Below, in pieces: positions 25,343 to 33,514 of a stretch of DNA of 50,059 nucleotides. Under the pieces are notes generated by a model. That model had not been told where the DNA came from and searched no databases. It worked only from the letters and a program-made list of their open reading frames with translations. A program made the translations under genes and the position numbers. Source of the stretch: an uncultured Luminiphilus sp. Lineage in GTDB: Bacteria > Pseudomonadota > Gammaproteobacteria > Pseudomonadales > Halieaceae. The stretch spans positions 1-50,059 of the forward strand of contig CALKNZ010000029.1 in assembly GCA_938091995.1 (NCBI GenBank). Direction: 5' to 3'. Positions within the stretch are counted from its first letter, which is position 1; every line of letters starts with the position of its first letter.

Positions 25343-27013
25343 TCAAACCGTCGGGTACAAAGTTAAGTTTTCTGGGTCCTCCGAGGCGGTTAACTCGTCA
25401 TAGCTCTTCAGAAGTTTGAAAAGCCGTGCACCCTGCCATGGTTCGGGGTCTTTTCCTGAAAAGAGTAGGGTGTCAATGGCGCGCAGCTCTTGTCCTAACT
25501 CTCCGCCCACTCTGGCCGCAATACTGTTAAGCGTGCTTGGTGATGCGTTCTTAAACTGGTGCCGTCCCCAAGCGATAATGGCTAGTCGCGCCGCAATGGG
25601 ATCATTGGTGCTACAGGCTTTACGTACCGACATTAAATGCGCCAGAGATGCTCTGTGGCTGGCTACTTGCTTAGCGTTGACTGTCGTTCTGGCTCCAGAG
25701 CGCCTCACCCATAGAAGACCGCCCAATAAAGCTGCTAATAACCAGCCTGCCAAAGCCCCTACCTGCCAGTAGAGGGCGCTGAATGAAGTATCTTCCGAGC
25801 CCCCTACACGAGGCGGTATTTCAGCATTAATGCGCTCGTCGGGTGTGAGTAAGTCTTTGACATTGATGCGTTCCTCAGGGATTTTGGCAAACTCAAGCCT
25901 GTCAGTTTTAGTATTCCACCAAGGAATGCTGCGCGCTGGTAGTGTCCAATTTCCTGCCTCGCTAGTTACCAAGGCTTCGCTTTGCAACCGATAACCCTCC
26001 AGTCCTATTGGTATTTCCCGCTGCTCAATAGTTTCTTTATCGGGATAGAAACGCAGTCCCTTGATACCACTGGTACCGCCAAGGCTTGTTATGGGGGGTA
26101 ATTGGCTTCCCTGAAGGCCCTCGGCGGTTATTTCAAGGGTTCGGGTAGTCGAGTCACCGGTACTGAGCTGTTGGGGCGCGGTGCTCCAGCTGCTTGTCAG
26201 TGTCAGCTGCTGTGCGGGTAACCAAACCTCGCCGGGAAATGACGCCGGCACGGGTTTGACACGTATATTGATCGGGTCAGACTTGATTGAAATTCGTCGG
26301 CCTAGCCGAGACCCTAAAAGTGATCTGCCGGGTAAAAGTTCACGGCCTGAAAATGCAATGGACGGGACGAGCAGTTCACCAGATTTCTGAGGAAATAATG
26401 CGTAGCGTAACTCCGTGACCTGCCACAGTCGCCCGCCAGAACGTCGTTGAAAACTCTTCTGCTCTAAAGGTTCCTGATACGTATTAGGAATGTCTATTTC
26501 CGAAACTGCGCGGTTATCCAGATTGATAGCCTGCTGAAGGGTGATGGTCAGTATAACTTGGGCTTGCACATAGACTTCAGTGCGATCGACTGTCGCATCG
26601 AAAGTGACGAGCTCATCCGCCGGAGCATATTCAGGCTCGGGTGACACTTTAATGGCCATTGGCGTTGTTCTACGCCCGTCGGTGTTAAAAGCGGGTATCG
26701 TGAGTATGCCTTCTCGCAGCGGCGAAATTTCAATTTCGAGTGTGCGGGTAATGCTTTGCTCACCACCGACCAGCCGAGCACTGGTTGAGCTTGACCTCTG
26801 AAGAATTTCAAAATCAACCTCAAGTTGGTCCAAGTTGATTTGGTCGGGCCTTTCTCCTGCATCTGCGGTCAGGGTGAGTCGAAGCGTTTCACCCATGGCG
26901 ATATCACTACGATCAACTTCTGCAGTAATGCGAGCCGCTGCTGGCATCGATAACAGCAGGAGCAGAGCAGTCCACAAGCCAAGACAGTTAGATTTACCAG
27001 CGTACATCGTCAT
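25343..27013 (-). CDS. batD: BatD family membrane protein
   Basis: The chosen start at 27013 gives 556 residues with a clean signal peptide (hydrophobic LWTALLLLLSMPAAA). It is preceded by GAGGAG, and overlaps the previous gene by 20 bases; an upstream start at 27088 would bury the signal. The exported part has beta-rich repeats typical of BatD (VDRSDIAMGETLRLTLT and VDRTEVYVQAQVILTITLQ as two copies), then one membrane helix (about residue 430-450) and a cytosolic tail. It is the last gene of the MoxR/Bat operon. Confidence 0.88.
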   Translation of the reverse strand: MTMYAGKSNCLGLWTALLLLLSMPAAARITAEVDRSDIAMGETLRLTLTADAGERPDQINLDQLEVDFEILQRSSSTSARLVGGEQSITRTLEIEISPLREGILTIPAFNTDGRRTTPMAIKVSPEPEYAPADELVTFDATVDRTEVYVQAQVILTITLQQAINLDNRAVSEIDIPNTYQEPLEQKSFQRRSGGRLWQVTELRYALFPQKSGELLVPSIAFSGRELLPGRSLLGSRLGRRISIKSDPINIRVKPVPASFPGEVWLPAQQLTLTSSWSTAPQQLSTGDSTTRTLEITAEGLQGSQLPPITSLGGTSGIKGLRFYPDKETIEQREIPIGLEGYRLQSEALVTSEAGNWTLPARSIPWWNTKTDRLEFAKIPEERINVKDLLTPDERINAEIPPRVGGSEDTSFSALYWQVGALAGWLLAALLGGLLWVRRSGARTTVNAKQVASHRASLAHLMSVRKACSTNDPIAARLAIIAWGRHQFKNASPSTLNSIAARVGGELGQELRAIDTLLFSGKDPEPWQGARLFKLLKSYDELTASEDPENLTLYPTV

Positions 27014-28829
27014 CGGGCTCCTCACCTTGGCGCAGTCTTTGGATCGTTTCGTAGCGAAATTTGCGCTGCAACAAGCCACCCGGATCATCGGGCACCCGTC
27101 GCAGCCATTGTTCCAGTGCTTGCTGCTTTTCTAGGCCGGCATCAAATTTCCCCATTTGCTCTTCGGTTTGGGCGTCGAGCCTGGCTTGCATTTCTTCCGA
27201 TAAGGAAGCCTCCTGCTGACTATCATCAAGGTCTGAGGTGGTTTCTGAGTCGCCTTGATCGCCATTATTAGGATTAGAGCTGCCTGTATCTTCGTCAGCG
27301 CCATCTTGCTCTGATGAGCCGCTTTCTGAGTTAGCTTGGGGTTCGTCGCTATTTTGTTCTTGTGAATCACCCTCGGTGTCTTGATCTGAAGCCCCTTCTT
27401 GATCATCGGATGACTCATCGCCATTTTGATCCTGCTCTCGGTCTTGATCTTCCTGAGATTGCTGCTCCTGCTGCTCTAACAACCTTTCGATAAGCTCGCG
27501 GTTGCGCAGTGCGTCTTCGGCCTCAGGCAATAACGCAAGTGATTGATCAAACGCCTCCAGCGCCTGCTCGAGCTTGCCTGCCATCGCCAACGCATTGCCT
27601 TGGTTATACCAATTGTCGGCATCATCACCTTTGCTAAAACTATCGGCCGCTTCTCGCCAGTTTTCAGCGGAGTACTGAGCCGTACCTCGCCACGCAGGAT
27701 CCTCAAACAAGTCGGCAGCGGTTTTTGCGTCGCCTTGTTCAAGGGCTTTGGCACCCTGTTGGTCAGGTGTTTGCCATAAATCGGGTAAGAGTTGGGCATT
27801 AGCTGGCGCAGGGGTGAATAACGGCACTAGGAGGAGGGTCGCCAAAGCACCTCGTCTGAAAAGAGGCATTAGCCAGAGCGCTAAAATTAAAGCCAACCAA
27901 TTGCTTTGATCAAGCCAAGTATCGGTTTCACGATCGAGGGCAATTTCTCCAAGGTCTAGCGTTGCTGTGCTAGGCAGAAGTCGCTCTAGATCCTGGTCGT
28001 CAAGGGTAATTTCAGTAAAGCGGCCGTCCAAGGCGTCAGCATGTTCTCCTAGCCGCGAGGCGTCGAAATTTGGAATGATAATGTCGCCATCGTCATTTCG
28101 TAGAAAGCCACCATCAGGCCTTGGTATAGGAGCGCCTGAGCGTGTTCCAACACCCAAGATAGCCAATTCCACCCGGGCATCGACAAGCTCACGCTTTATA
28201 TCAACCGCTTGAAATTTGGGCATGCCATCGGTAATGAGCAAGATCTGCCCGTTTGCCACCCCAGCCGTTTGAAGCAGGGCAACTGCGAGTTCCAGTGCTT
28301 CTGTTACGTCAGAGCCGGGGAGGGGCATAATGTCGGGTGTCAATGCGCTGAGCAGGTTTTCGATGGTTCGTCGGTCGTCAGTCAAGGGCGCCACCACGTG
28401 CGCATCTCCAGCATAGACGACAAGCCCTGTTACCCCTTCGTCACGATGGGCAAGTAAGTCGAGAATTTTTTGCTTGGCGCGCTGAACCCGACTCGGTTGG
28501 ATATCGGCTGCATTCATTGATGCGCTGAGATCTAAAACAATAACCAAGGCGTCAGCTCGTTGGAAAACCGGTATTTCAATTTTTTGCACGCTGGGCCCTG
28601 CGATGGTTATTATCGCCGCGATTAGCCACAGTAGCGTCCACCAATGGCCCATTTTTTTTACGGTTTTGACGCTACCAGACATGAGGTGAGGTAAAAGATG
28701 AGGGTCAATGACCTTAGCCCAACTTGCTGATGTTTGAATCGAGCGCCACAGCATAAAAAGAACGGGCGGTAGGGTGATCAGCAGCCAGAACGACTGAGGT
28801 CTTAATAGGTTGAATCCATCCTCAATCAT
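26994..28829 (-). CDS. batB: BatB/BatC-type protein: VWA domain plus TPR and acidic tail
   Basis: The start at 28829 overlaps the BatA stop by eight bases and gives 611 residues; an in-frame start at 28886 lies deeper inside batA. It has two N-terminal helices, then a von Willebrand A domain with the MIDAS motif DLSAS (LVIVLDLSASMN) and LLITDGMPK. A third helix (LALILALWLMPLF) and a TPR region (WYNQGNALAMAGKLEQALEAFDQSL) follow. A long Asp/Glu/Gln/Ser-rich low-complexity stretch precedes the C terminus. It combines what are separate BatB (VWA) and BatC (TPR) proteins in Bacteroides. The MIDAS suggests metal-dependent protein binding. Confidence 0.9.
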   Translation of the reverse strand: MIEDGFNLLRPQSFWLLITLPPVLFMLWRSIQTSASWAKVIDPHLLPHLMSGSVKTVKKMGHWWTLLWLIAAIITIAGPSVQKIEIPVFQRADALVIVLDLSASMNAADIQPSRVQRAKQKILDLLAHRDEGVTGLVVYAGDAHVVAPLTDDRRTIENLLSALTPDIMPLPGSDVTEALELAVALLQTAGVANGQILLITDGMPKFQAVDIKRELVDARVELAILGVGTRSGAPIPRPDGGFLRNDDGDIIIPNFDASRLGEHADALDGRFTEITLDDQDLERLLPSTATLDLGEIALDRETDTWLDQSNWLALILALWLMPLFRRGALATLLLVPLFTPAPANAQLLPDLWQTPDQQGAKALEQGDAKTAADLFEDPAWRGTAQYSAENWREAADSFSKGDDADNWYNQGNALAMAGKLEQALEAFDQSLALLPEAEDALRNRELIERLLEQQEQQSQEDQDREQDQNGDESSDDQEGASDQDTEGDSQEQNSDEPQANSESGSSEQDGADEDTGSSNPNNGDQGDSETTSDLDDSQQEASLSEEMQARLDAQTEEQMGKFDAGLEKQQALEQWLRRVPDDPGGLLQRKFRYETIQRLRQGEEPDDDVRW

Positions 28830-29820
28830 ATCGCTGCCCTTGAGTCGCAGGACGGAGTTTGAGGTGCGGCCACGTCCGCAACCCAATTAACAACACGGCC
28901 AACCAAAAGGCTACCGAAGTGGGGATCCAAGTCATAGACTCTATAGGCCTGAAGGTGGATTTCTCCTGCTCTACGGGCTCTAGGTCGTCGAGGATTTGGT
29001 AAATACCCTGTAATTCCTGAGGCGTCCTAGCTCTGAAGTAGCGCCCACCGGTTGCCTGAGCAATAGCGGTAAGGAGTGCTTCATCGACCTCACCGGAAGT
29101 GTTGCTTGAGGACCCGAGTCGCCTACTGATACCAATGGTATAAATTCTCACATTCATTTCCGACGCAAGGGCTGCGGCTTCCATGGGGTCAACGGTGCTC
29201 GCGGTGTCTTGGCCGTCCGTGAGTAAAATCAGAACACGGGAGTCGGCGGGACGTTCTCGCAAACGTTTGACCGCCAACCCCAGTGCATCACCGATGGCTG
29301 TATCTTCACCAGCAAATCCCAGCTGCGCCTCTTCAATGAATTGCCTTACCGTTTTAATGTCGAAGGTAAGAGGGGCTTGCACGTAGGCCCGAGTTCCAAA
29401 AAGGATGAGTCCCACCCGGTCTCCTGTTCTTCGGCTGGTGAAGTCCGCGGCAATAGCCTTTACGGCAGTGATACGTGAAACCAGACTGTTGCCAACTTGC
29501 ATGTCCTCGATTTGCATACTGCCCGAGAGGTCAATGGCAAGCAGTAAATCTCGTCCAGAATTTGCCAGTTCAATGGGTTCGCCGACCCACTGAGGCCGCG
29601 TGGCGGCAGTGACCAAGCTGAGCCAAATCAAAATCAAAACAACAAGTTTGAGTGGACTGCTCTGTAATCCCAGTGATGAGGCGTCGGCTAGTTGTCGCCA
29701 TCGCTGAGCAAAAGGCGCCTCCAAAGCGGCTTCTTCAGAACCGCTTCGGGCCCGCAGTAAACGCATGAAAATTGGCAAAGGGGCCAAGACTAATAGCCAG
29801 GGATAAGCCAGCTCAATCAT
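28822..29820 (-). CDS. batA: BatA-type VWA domain membrane protein
   Basis: A 332-residue protein with a Bat-type N-terminal membrane pair (LAYPWLLVLAPLPIFMRLL and LKLVVLILIWLSLVTA). The VWA domain has MIDAS LAIDLSGSM and later TDGQDTAS. The C-terminal anchor is MTWIPTSVAFWLAVLLIGL. Overlaps of four bases with the DUF4381 gene before it and eight bases with batB after it show tight translational coupling. Confidence 0.92.
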   Translation of the reverse strand: MIELAYPWLLVLAPLPIFMRLLRARSGSEEAALEAPFAQRWRQLADASSLGLQSSPLKLVVLILIWLSLVTAATRPQWVGEPIELANSGRDLLLAIDLSGSMQIEDMQVGNSLVSRITAVKAIAADFTSRRTGDRVGLILFGTRAYVQAPLTFDIKTVRQFIEEAQLGFAGEDTAIGDALGLAVKRLRERPADSRVLILLTDGQDTASTVDPMEAAALASEMNVRIYTIGISRRLGSSSNTSGEVDEALLTAIAQATGGRYFRARTPQELQGIYQILDDLEPVEQEKSTFRPIESMTWIPTSVAFWLAVLLIGLRTWPHLKLRPATQGQRYD

Positions 29821-30287
29821 GTCTCTGTCCGGTTTTTGTGAGCTGTGTGATGGCGAATCCAGTGTGCAGCGCCTCGCAACAATTCGTCAGATGCAGGGCT
29901 GTTGGGTGTGCGATAAACCTGGTCGAGGGAAGCCATCCAGTGGTGCCCTGCTTTAGGCGCGCTGTTACTGAGCATTTGTAGCCACTCGGCACCGTGCAGG
30001 GCCGCCACTTCACGCTCTGGCCAGGTGCGCAGTGCGGTCGCCTTTAACAATCGGTTGACTTGCTCTACTGTTGCACAGTCCTTTCCCTGTAGAACCTTAA
30101 TTTCCCGCATGGCGAGTCTGCGATAGTGGTTATTCCGCCAGCGCGTTAGCAGGGTTCTGCTCAACAGGACGATGAGTACCGCCCCAATGACTAAAACCAG
30201 CCACCATCCCGGTGCGAGTGGCCACCAGCCTATTGAGGTTGGCTCTCGCAAAGGTGCCAGCTGATCAAGTAGAGAGTCCGTATTCAT
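29817..30287 (-). CDS. DUF4381 family membrane protein
   Basis: A 156-residue protein with one membrane helix at about residues 28-47 (GWWLVLVIGAVLIVLLSR), preceded by the family's LAPLREPTSIGWWPLAPGWW. A helical cytosolic domain with HGAEWLQML and a conserved WIRHH end follows. DUF4381 proteins are found in proteobacterial MoxR/Bat loci between DUF58 and BatA; their role is not known. The stop overlaps the batA start (ATGA). Confidence 0.86.
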   Translation of the reverse strand: MNTDSLLDQLAPLREPTSIGWWPLAPGWWLVLVIGAVLIVLLSRTLLTRWRNNHYRRLAMREIKVLQGKDCATVEQVNRLLKATALRTWPEREVAALHGAEWLQMLSNSAPKAGHHWMASLDQVYRTPNSPASDELLRGAAHWIRHHTAHKNRTET

Positions 30288-30293
30288 CGTTTT

Positions 30294-31217
30294 TTAATGT
30301 GCTGGAAAGTAACGTTGCAGCACTGCCAGCGGTTGCTGATCGGTACTCATTGGGATTAGGGGTATGCGCAATGCTTGGTAGGCCTCACGGAGCCCTTGCT
30401 CATGATCATCAAATTCGGCGCTAAATTGCGCTATCAGTTTACGATTACCGGTATCTAGGGCGCTTCGCCCCGAGGGATCGCTGACAACATAGCGACCCGC
30501 TGCGGGTAAGTTACGCTCCAACGGGTCGCTTATCATAACGCCGGTAATTTGCACGTGCTGTACGAGGCGGCGTAGCGTTTGTAAAACCGCTGGATTCAGG
30601 CCGTCATGAAAATCGCTGATGAGAAATAGGGCGCTGCCGGGCCGGGCAATACGTTGTATTTGTTGCAGCTGCTCGGCGAGGGCAAGAGGTTTACTGTCGG
30701 TAATGGATTTATCGCAGCGAACCATTTCACGAATAATGGCGAGTACCGTGTGCCGTGATCGGGCGGGCCTAATATCCTCTGCTCGGCTACCGGATACGAC
30801 CATTCCGCCCACTCGCTCGCCGCGATCGAGTGCCGACCAAAGCAGCAAGCTGCCTGTATGTGCGGCCAAAACAGATTTAAAACAGTTGCGTGAGCCAAAT
30901 CGCATCGTGCGTCGAAGGTCTAATGAGATGAGTACCGGACGCTCTCGTTCTTCATGAAACAGTTTAGTGTGAGGCTCCCCTGATCGCGCCGTCACTCGCC
31001 AGTCAATGGCTCGTACATCATCTCCGGCCGCGTATTGTCGCACTTCATCGAACTCTACGCCTCGACCTCGTCGATAAGAGCGCTTTGCCCCCGCAAGATT
31101 AGCCAGCGCTCGACTTGCTTTAGTAACGTCAAGAAATCGAGCAGAAAAACGTGCTGCGATCAGCGCGCTGCTATCAATTTCTACGCCGTGAGGCTGTTGT
31201 TGCTGCTGAAGATTCAC
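30294..31217 (-). CDS. DUF58 domain protein (VWA-like, MoxR-associated)
   Basis: A 307-residue soluble protein. The DUF58 core is clear: GAKRSYRRGRGVEFDEVRQYAAGDDVRAIDWRVTARSGEPHTKLFHEERERPV in sequence order (residues about 43-95), then LISLDLRRTMRFG and LFLISDFHDG. DUF58 proteins always accompany MoxR ATPases and are thought to be adapters or VWA-like partners. It starts two bases after the moxR stop, so the two genes are co-translated. Confidence 0.93.
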   Translation of the reverse strand: MNLQQQQQPHGVEIDSSALIAARFSARFLDVTKASRALANLAGAKRSYRRGRGVEFDEVRQYAAGDDVRAIDWRVTARSGEPHTKLFHEERERPVLISLDLRRTMRFGSRNCFKSVLAAHTGSLLLWSALDRGERVGGMVVSGSRAEDIRPARSRHTVLAIIREMVRCDKSITDSKPLALAEQLQQIQRIARPGSALFLISDFHDGLNPAVLQTLRRLVQHVQITGVMISDPLERNLPAAGRYVVSDPSGRSALDTGNRKLIAQFSAEFDDHEQGLREAYQALRIPLIPMSTDQQPLAVLQRYFPAH

Positions 31218-31219
31218 AA

Positions 31220-32176
31220 TTAACCTACAGGTACTGTCTCAAGGAGTCGATTAATCACTTGAGCTCGGGTGACTCCCGCAGCTTCGGCTTCAAAAGAGAG
31301 TATTAGCCGGTGCTTTAAACAGTCGGTGACGACGGCCTGAACATCATCTGGACTGACGTAGTCGCGTCCGTGCAAGTAAGCGTTGGCACGCGCGCAGCGA
31401 TCTAGCGCTATGGTCGCCCTGGGGCTAGCGCCGAACTCTAACCAATCGGACAGCTCGCTGTCATAGGCGCCAGGCTCCCTGGTGGCAATGACCAGCTGAA
31501 CAATATAAGCCTCAACGGACTCTGCCATATGCACTGCTAGAACCTCCTGGCGGGCTTGAAATACCGCATCTTGGGAGAGTGGCTGGGGCAGTGCCGGTGT
31601 GGCGCCACTGGCTTCGCTTCTTGCCAGTTTGAGAATGCGCGTTTCCGCTTCAGCATCGGGGTAAGACACATTTACCTGCATGAGAAACCGATCGAGTTGA
31701 GCTTCGGGCAAGGGATAGGTTCCCTCTTGCTCGATCGGATTTTGGGTCGCCATCACCAGAAACATCTCTGGTAACGCATAGGTACGCGTTCCTACGCTGA
31801 CCTGTCGTTCTGCCATGGCTTCCAGCAGTGCAGACTGAACTTTGGCAGGGGCTCGATTAATTTCGTCCGCTAGGATTAAATTATTGAAGATAGGGCCCTG
31901 TTGGAATTCAAAGGTCCCCTGTTGTGGTCTGAAAATATCTGTGCCGGTGATGTCGCCCGGCAGCAGATCTGGGGTGAATTGAATGCGATGGAATCCTCCC
32001 TCTATACCTTCCGACATTTGTTTTATGGCCCGAGTTTTGGCCAGGCCCGGGGCGCCCTCGACCAGAAGATGGCCGTCAGCTAGCAGTGCAATCAATAGTT
32101 TATGAATAAGATCGTGCTGGCCAATAATTTGGCCAGACAACCATTGCTCGAGTTGTTGTAGGGGTGTCGAAGTCAC
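31220..32176 (-). CDS. MoxR family AAA+ ATPase
   Basis: A 318-residue MoxR ATPase with Walker A GAPGLAKT (41-48), Walker B LILADEINRAP, sensor 1 in MATQNPIEQEGTYPLPEAQLDRF and the C-terminal lid with GASPRATIALDR. MoxR proteins are chaperone-like ATPases that act with VWA proteins encoded beside them, here BatA and BatB. It is the first gene of the leftward six-gene operon ending with batD, so the promoter lies in 32177-32339. Confidence 0.95.
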   Translation of the reverse strand: MTSTPLQQLEQWLSGQIIGQHDLIHKLLIALLADGHLLVEGAPGLAKTRAIKQMSEGIEGGFHRIQFTPDLLPGDITGTDIFRPQQGTFEFQQGPIFNNLILADEINRAPAKVQSALLEAMAERQVSVGTRTYALPEMFLVMATQNPIEQEGTYPLPEAQLDRFLMQVNVSYPDAEAETRILKLARSEASGATPALPQPLSQDAVFQARQEVLAVHMAESVEAYIVQLVIATREPGAYDSELSDWLEFGASPRATIALDRCARANAYLHGRDYVSPDDVQAVVTDCLKHRLILSFEAEAAGVTRAQVINRLLETVPVG

Positions 32177-32265
32177 GGCTTTCGCTCTATCTTAGGGATC
32201 CAAAGGATATGGGTCCTGCTATGACAAAAACAAGTCTTGTGAGTTCATCCGTGTAAGCTTGAACG

Positions 32266-32308
32266 CCTTTAAAGTGCCGATTTTCAACTCAAAACAGACA
32301 CTTTAAGG
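32266..32308. other. Inverted repeat between rmf and the moxR operon
   Basis: The arm starting CC-TTAAAGTG (32266-32276, one bulged T) pairs with CACTTTAAGG (32299-32308) across a 22-base loop. Read leftward it follows the rmf stop codon and precedes the moxR promoter region. There is no T tract, so it may be a weak 3' end structure or an operator. This is low-certainty. Confidence 0.35.
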
Positions 32309-32339
32309 TCACGCATGCCAGGGACACCGAAGATCGAGG

Positions 32340-32543
32340 TCAAAAGCCTGATAGTTTATGGCACGCGGTAATGTTGGTGAGTCCTTCCCATTGGTCAATT
32401 CGACCCTCGCGCCAACCTTGTAACCAACTGAGTTTGTGAGGGCCAGTGCCGTGAGGGCAGGTTTCACGTGAGCGTCCAGAAAGTCCGATTTGGTAGCCAC
32501 GCTCAAAAGCGCGTTTCAGCATATCGCGTTTGGATCTTCGCAT
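32340..32543 (-). CDS. rmf: Ribosome modulation factor
   Basis: A 67-residue basic protein that matches RMF well: MRRSKRDMLKRAFERGYQIGLSGRS, then CPHGT and WLQGWREGRIDQ, the same blocks as in the 55-residue E. coli protein. RMF binds the 30S subunit and drives 70S dimerisation (hibernation) in stationary phase. It has about 15 extra C-terminal residues. An AGGAG ribosome site lies about seven bases before the ATG. An overlapping frame at 32309-32506 is a shadow. It is monocistronic. Confidence 0.92.
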   Translation of the reverse strand: MRRSKRDMLKRAFERGYQIGLSGRSRETCPHGTGPHKLSWLQGWREGRIDQWEGLTNITACHKLSGF

Positions 32544-33144
32544 ATTTTGATCTCCTGATTATCGGTAACAAGCGCTGGCCGTTTGAGCCAACGTATATCA
32601 ATCGCAAATGAGGGAAACTGGAGTAGAGTAGTCGAGTGGACTGTGGGCGCGCCTCGATAGGGTACGCCTCTGAGGTTGCCGTGATTTCGCTGCCGTGGTT
32701 AACAGCTGAAAGATTGGTTCGGAAAAGTTGTTCATGTGTTTGCACAACTTAGATACAACCAGAAGCAACAACGACTGTCGAGGGCTGATTGGTTCTAATC
32801 AATATTTGGAAACAATAAAAACGCCCTAAAAGCTAATAATTTTTCTCGGATTAAACTAATAAGGTCATGTAAATCTGAAGAAAAAAGAGCGGTTGGTACA
32901 CATTTTGATTCCTTAAAGTTTCTAGAGGTGCCATCAAATTTAAATTGTCCCGATGGGCTGAGTCCTGGTGATGCCATAACGTAAGTCCATCGAATTAAAC
33001 CGGTCGAATCCGTCAAAAGCCTATTCGTAAACCCTGCTGGCTATTGCCCTCACTTTTAGCGTCGCTATTACCTTCCGTTATCAACGGTGACAGAGGCATT
33101 TATTGCTTGGACTGGGGAGTCCCATCCTAGTCCTAAACCCTATT

Positions 33145-33186
33145 CATAGGTTCATGGTCATAGGTTCATGGTCATAGGTTCATGGT
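33145..33186. repeat. Tandem repeat, 14-mer x3
   Basis: Three perfect head-to-tail copies of CATAGGTTCATGGT (33145-33158, 33159-33172, 33173-33186), with no spacer or mismatch. It sits in the gene-poor gap and directly abuts a second, different tandem repeat. Perfect identity suggests recent slippage expansion or maintained function. Confidence 0.95.
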
Positions 33187-33208
33187 GGCGCTATCTGGGC
33201 GCTATCTG
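33187..33208. repeat. Tandem repeat, 11-mer x2
   Basis: Two perfect copies of GGCGCTATCTG (33187-33197 and 33198-33208), starting on the base after the last 14-mer repeat copy. Confidence 0.93.
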
Positions 33209-33310
33209 AATGTTTGATGGTTCAGCACTTCACATAATTCTCCCAGAGTTTAAGTTTTGCACTGTAGTGGCTTGCAAACACGCTGTCGGAAGTGACTAAA
33301 GCGTGATTTT

Positions 33311-33340
33311 CTGACATCAAAATCCCACCTTTTGTTTATT
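33311..33340 (+). promoter_or_regulatory. Possible sigma-70-type promoter for the small RNA candidate
   Basis: CTGACA (33311-33316, five of six bases of TTGACA) and TTTATT (33335-33340, four of six of TATAAT) are separated by 18 bases. They point right toward a hairpin-rich stretch that ends in two terminators. By-eye promoter calls have a high false-positive rate. Confidence 0.3.
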
Positions 33341-33448
33341 ATTTTGCTCAGGTGAAATTATCTGTGATCCAGACCTAAAAATGGGTCGTAATTAGCGCAT
33401 TGGAATGACCACAGGGTTGGTCCCAGTATGTCTTGCGATAGTTTTAGG

Positions 33449-33472
33449 CCATCTTCCCCCAGATGGTTTTTT
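33449..33472 (+). terminator. Intrinsic terminator 1 of a tandem pair
   Basis: Stem CCATCT (33449-33454) and AGATGG (33461-33466), perfect, with a six-base loop, followed by TTTTTT (33467-33472). The T tract shows rightward transcription. Confidence 0.8.
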
Positions 33473-33474
33473 CT

Positions 33475-33503
33475 CCCCGGCCCATGTGGCCGGGGTTTTT
33501 TTT
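33475..33503 (+). terminator. Intrinsic terminator 2 of a tandem pair
   Basis: Stem CCCCGGCC (33475-33482) and GGCCGGGG (33488-33495), eight perfect G-C pairs with a five-base loop, followed directly by eight Ts (33496-33503). This is a very strong rightward intrinsic terminator, only 12 bases before the next start codon. Confidence 0.9.
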
Positions 33504-33514
33504 ACCTCCCGGTC

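Larger units (their letters stand above)
32544..33310. other. Long gene-poor AT-rich interval
   Basis: About 770 bases without a convincing protein gene on either strand, and with more AT than the flanks, mainly at 32770-32960. A 73-codon frame on the minus strand (32795-33016) has no ribosome site and no family resemblance. The interval holds two adjacent tandem repeats (33145-33208), listed separately. The rmf promoter should lie at its left end. Confidence 0.6.
33347..33503 (+). ncRNA. Candidate small RNA or attenuated leader RNA
   Basis: This roughly 155-base stretch has several short hairpins in series: GACC/GGTC at 33372-33387 and GACCA/TGGTC at 33407-33422. These precede the two intrinsic terminators at 33449-33503. 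No rightward protein gene lies upstream for several kilobases, so the terminators must end some non-coding transcript. Alternatively it is the leader of the DUF3833 gene starting 12 bases after the second T tract, with the terminators controlling read-through. I recognise no Rfam-type family: it is not tmRNA, 6S or RNase P RNA by their conserved motifs. The 5' end is a guess from the weak promoter. Confidence 0.35.

Noticed and set aside
32795-33016. 73-codon minus-strand frame in the AT-rich gap
   Set aside because: No ribosome site, no domain, and composition follows the surrounding AT-rich DNA.
33145-33208. CRISPR array
   Set aside because: The repeats are short and directly tandem with no spacers, and no cas genes are present.
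32544-33448. tmRNA, 6S RNA or RNase P RNA in the gap
   Set aside because: A GGGCTGATT stretch at 32782 recalls the tmRNA 5' end but the rest of the conserved start, the tag frame and the CCA end are missing; no conserved 6S or RNase P motifs seen.
33428-33514. Upstream ATG for the DUF3833 protein
   Set aside because: Translation from it would read through two strong terminator hairpins and displace the lipoprotein signal 29 residues inside.
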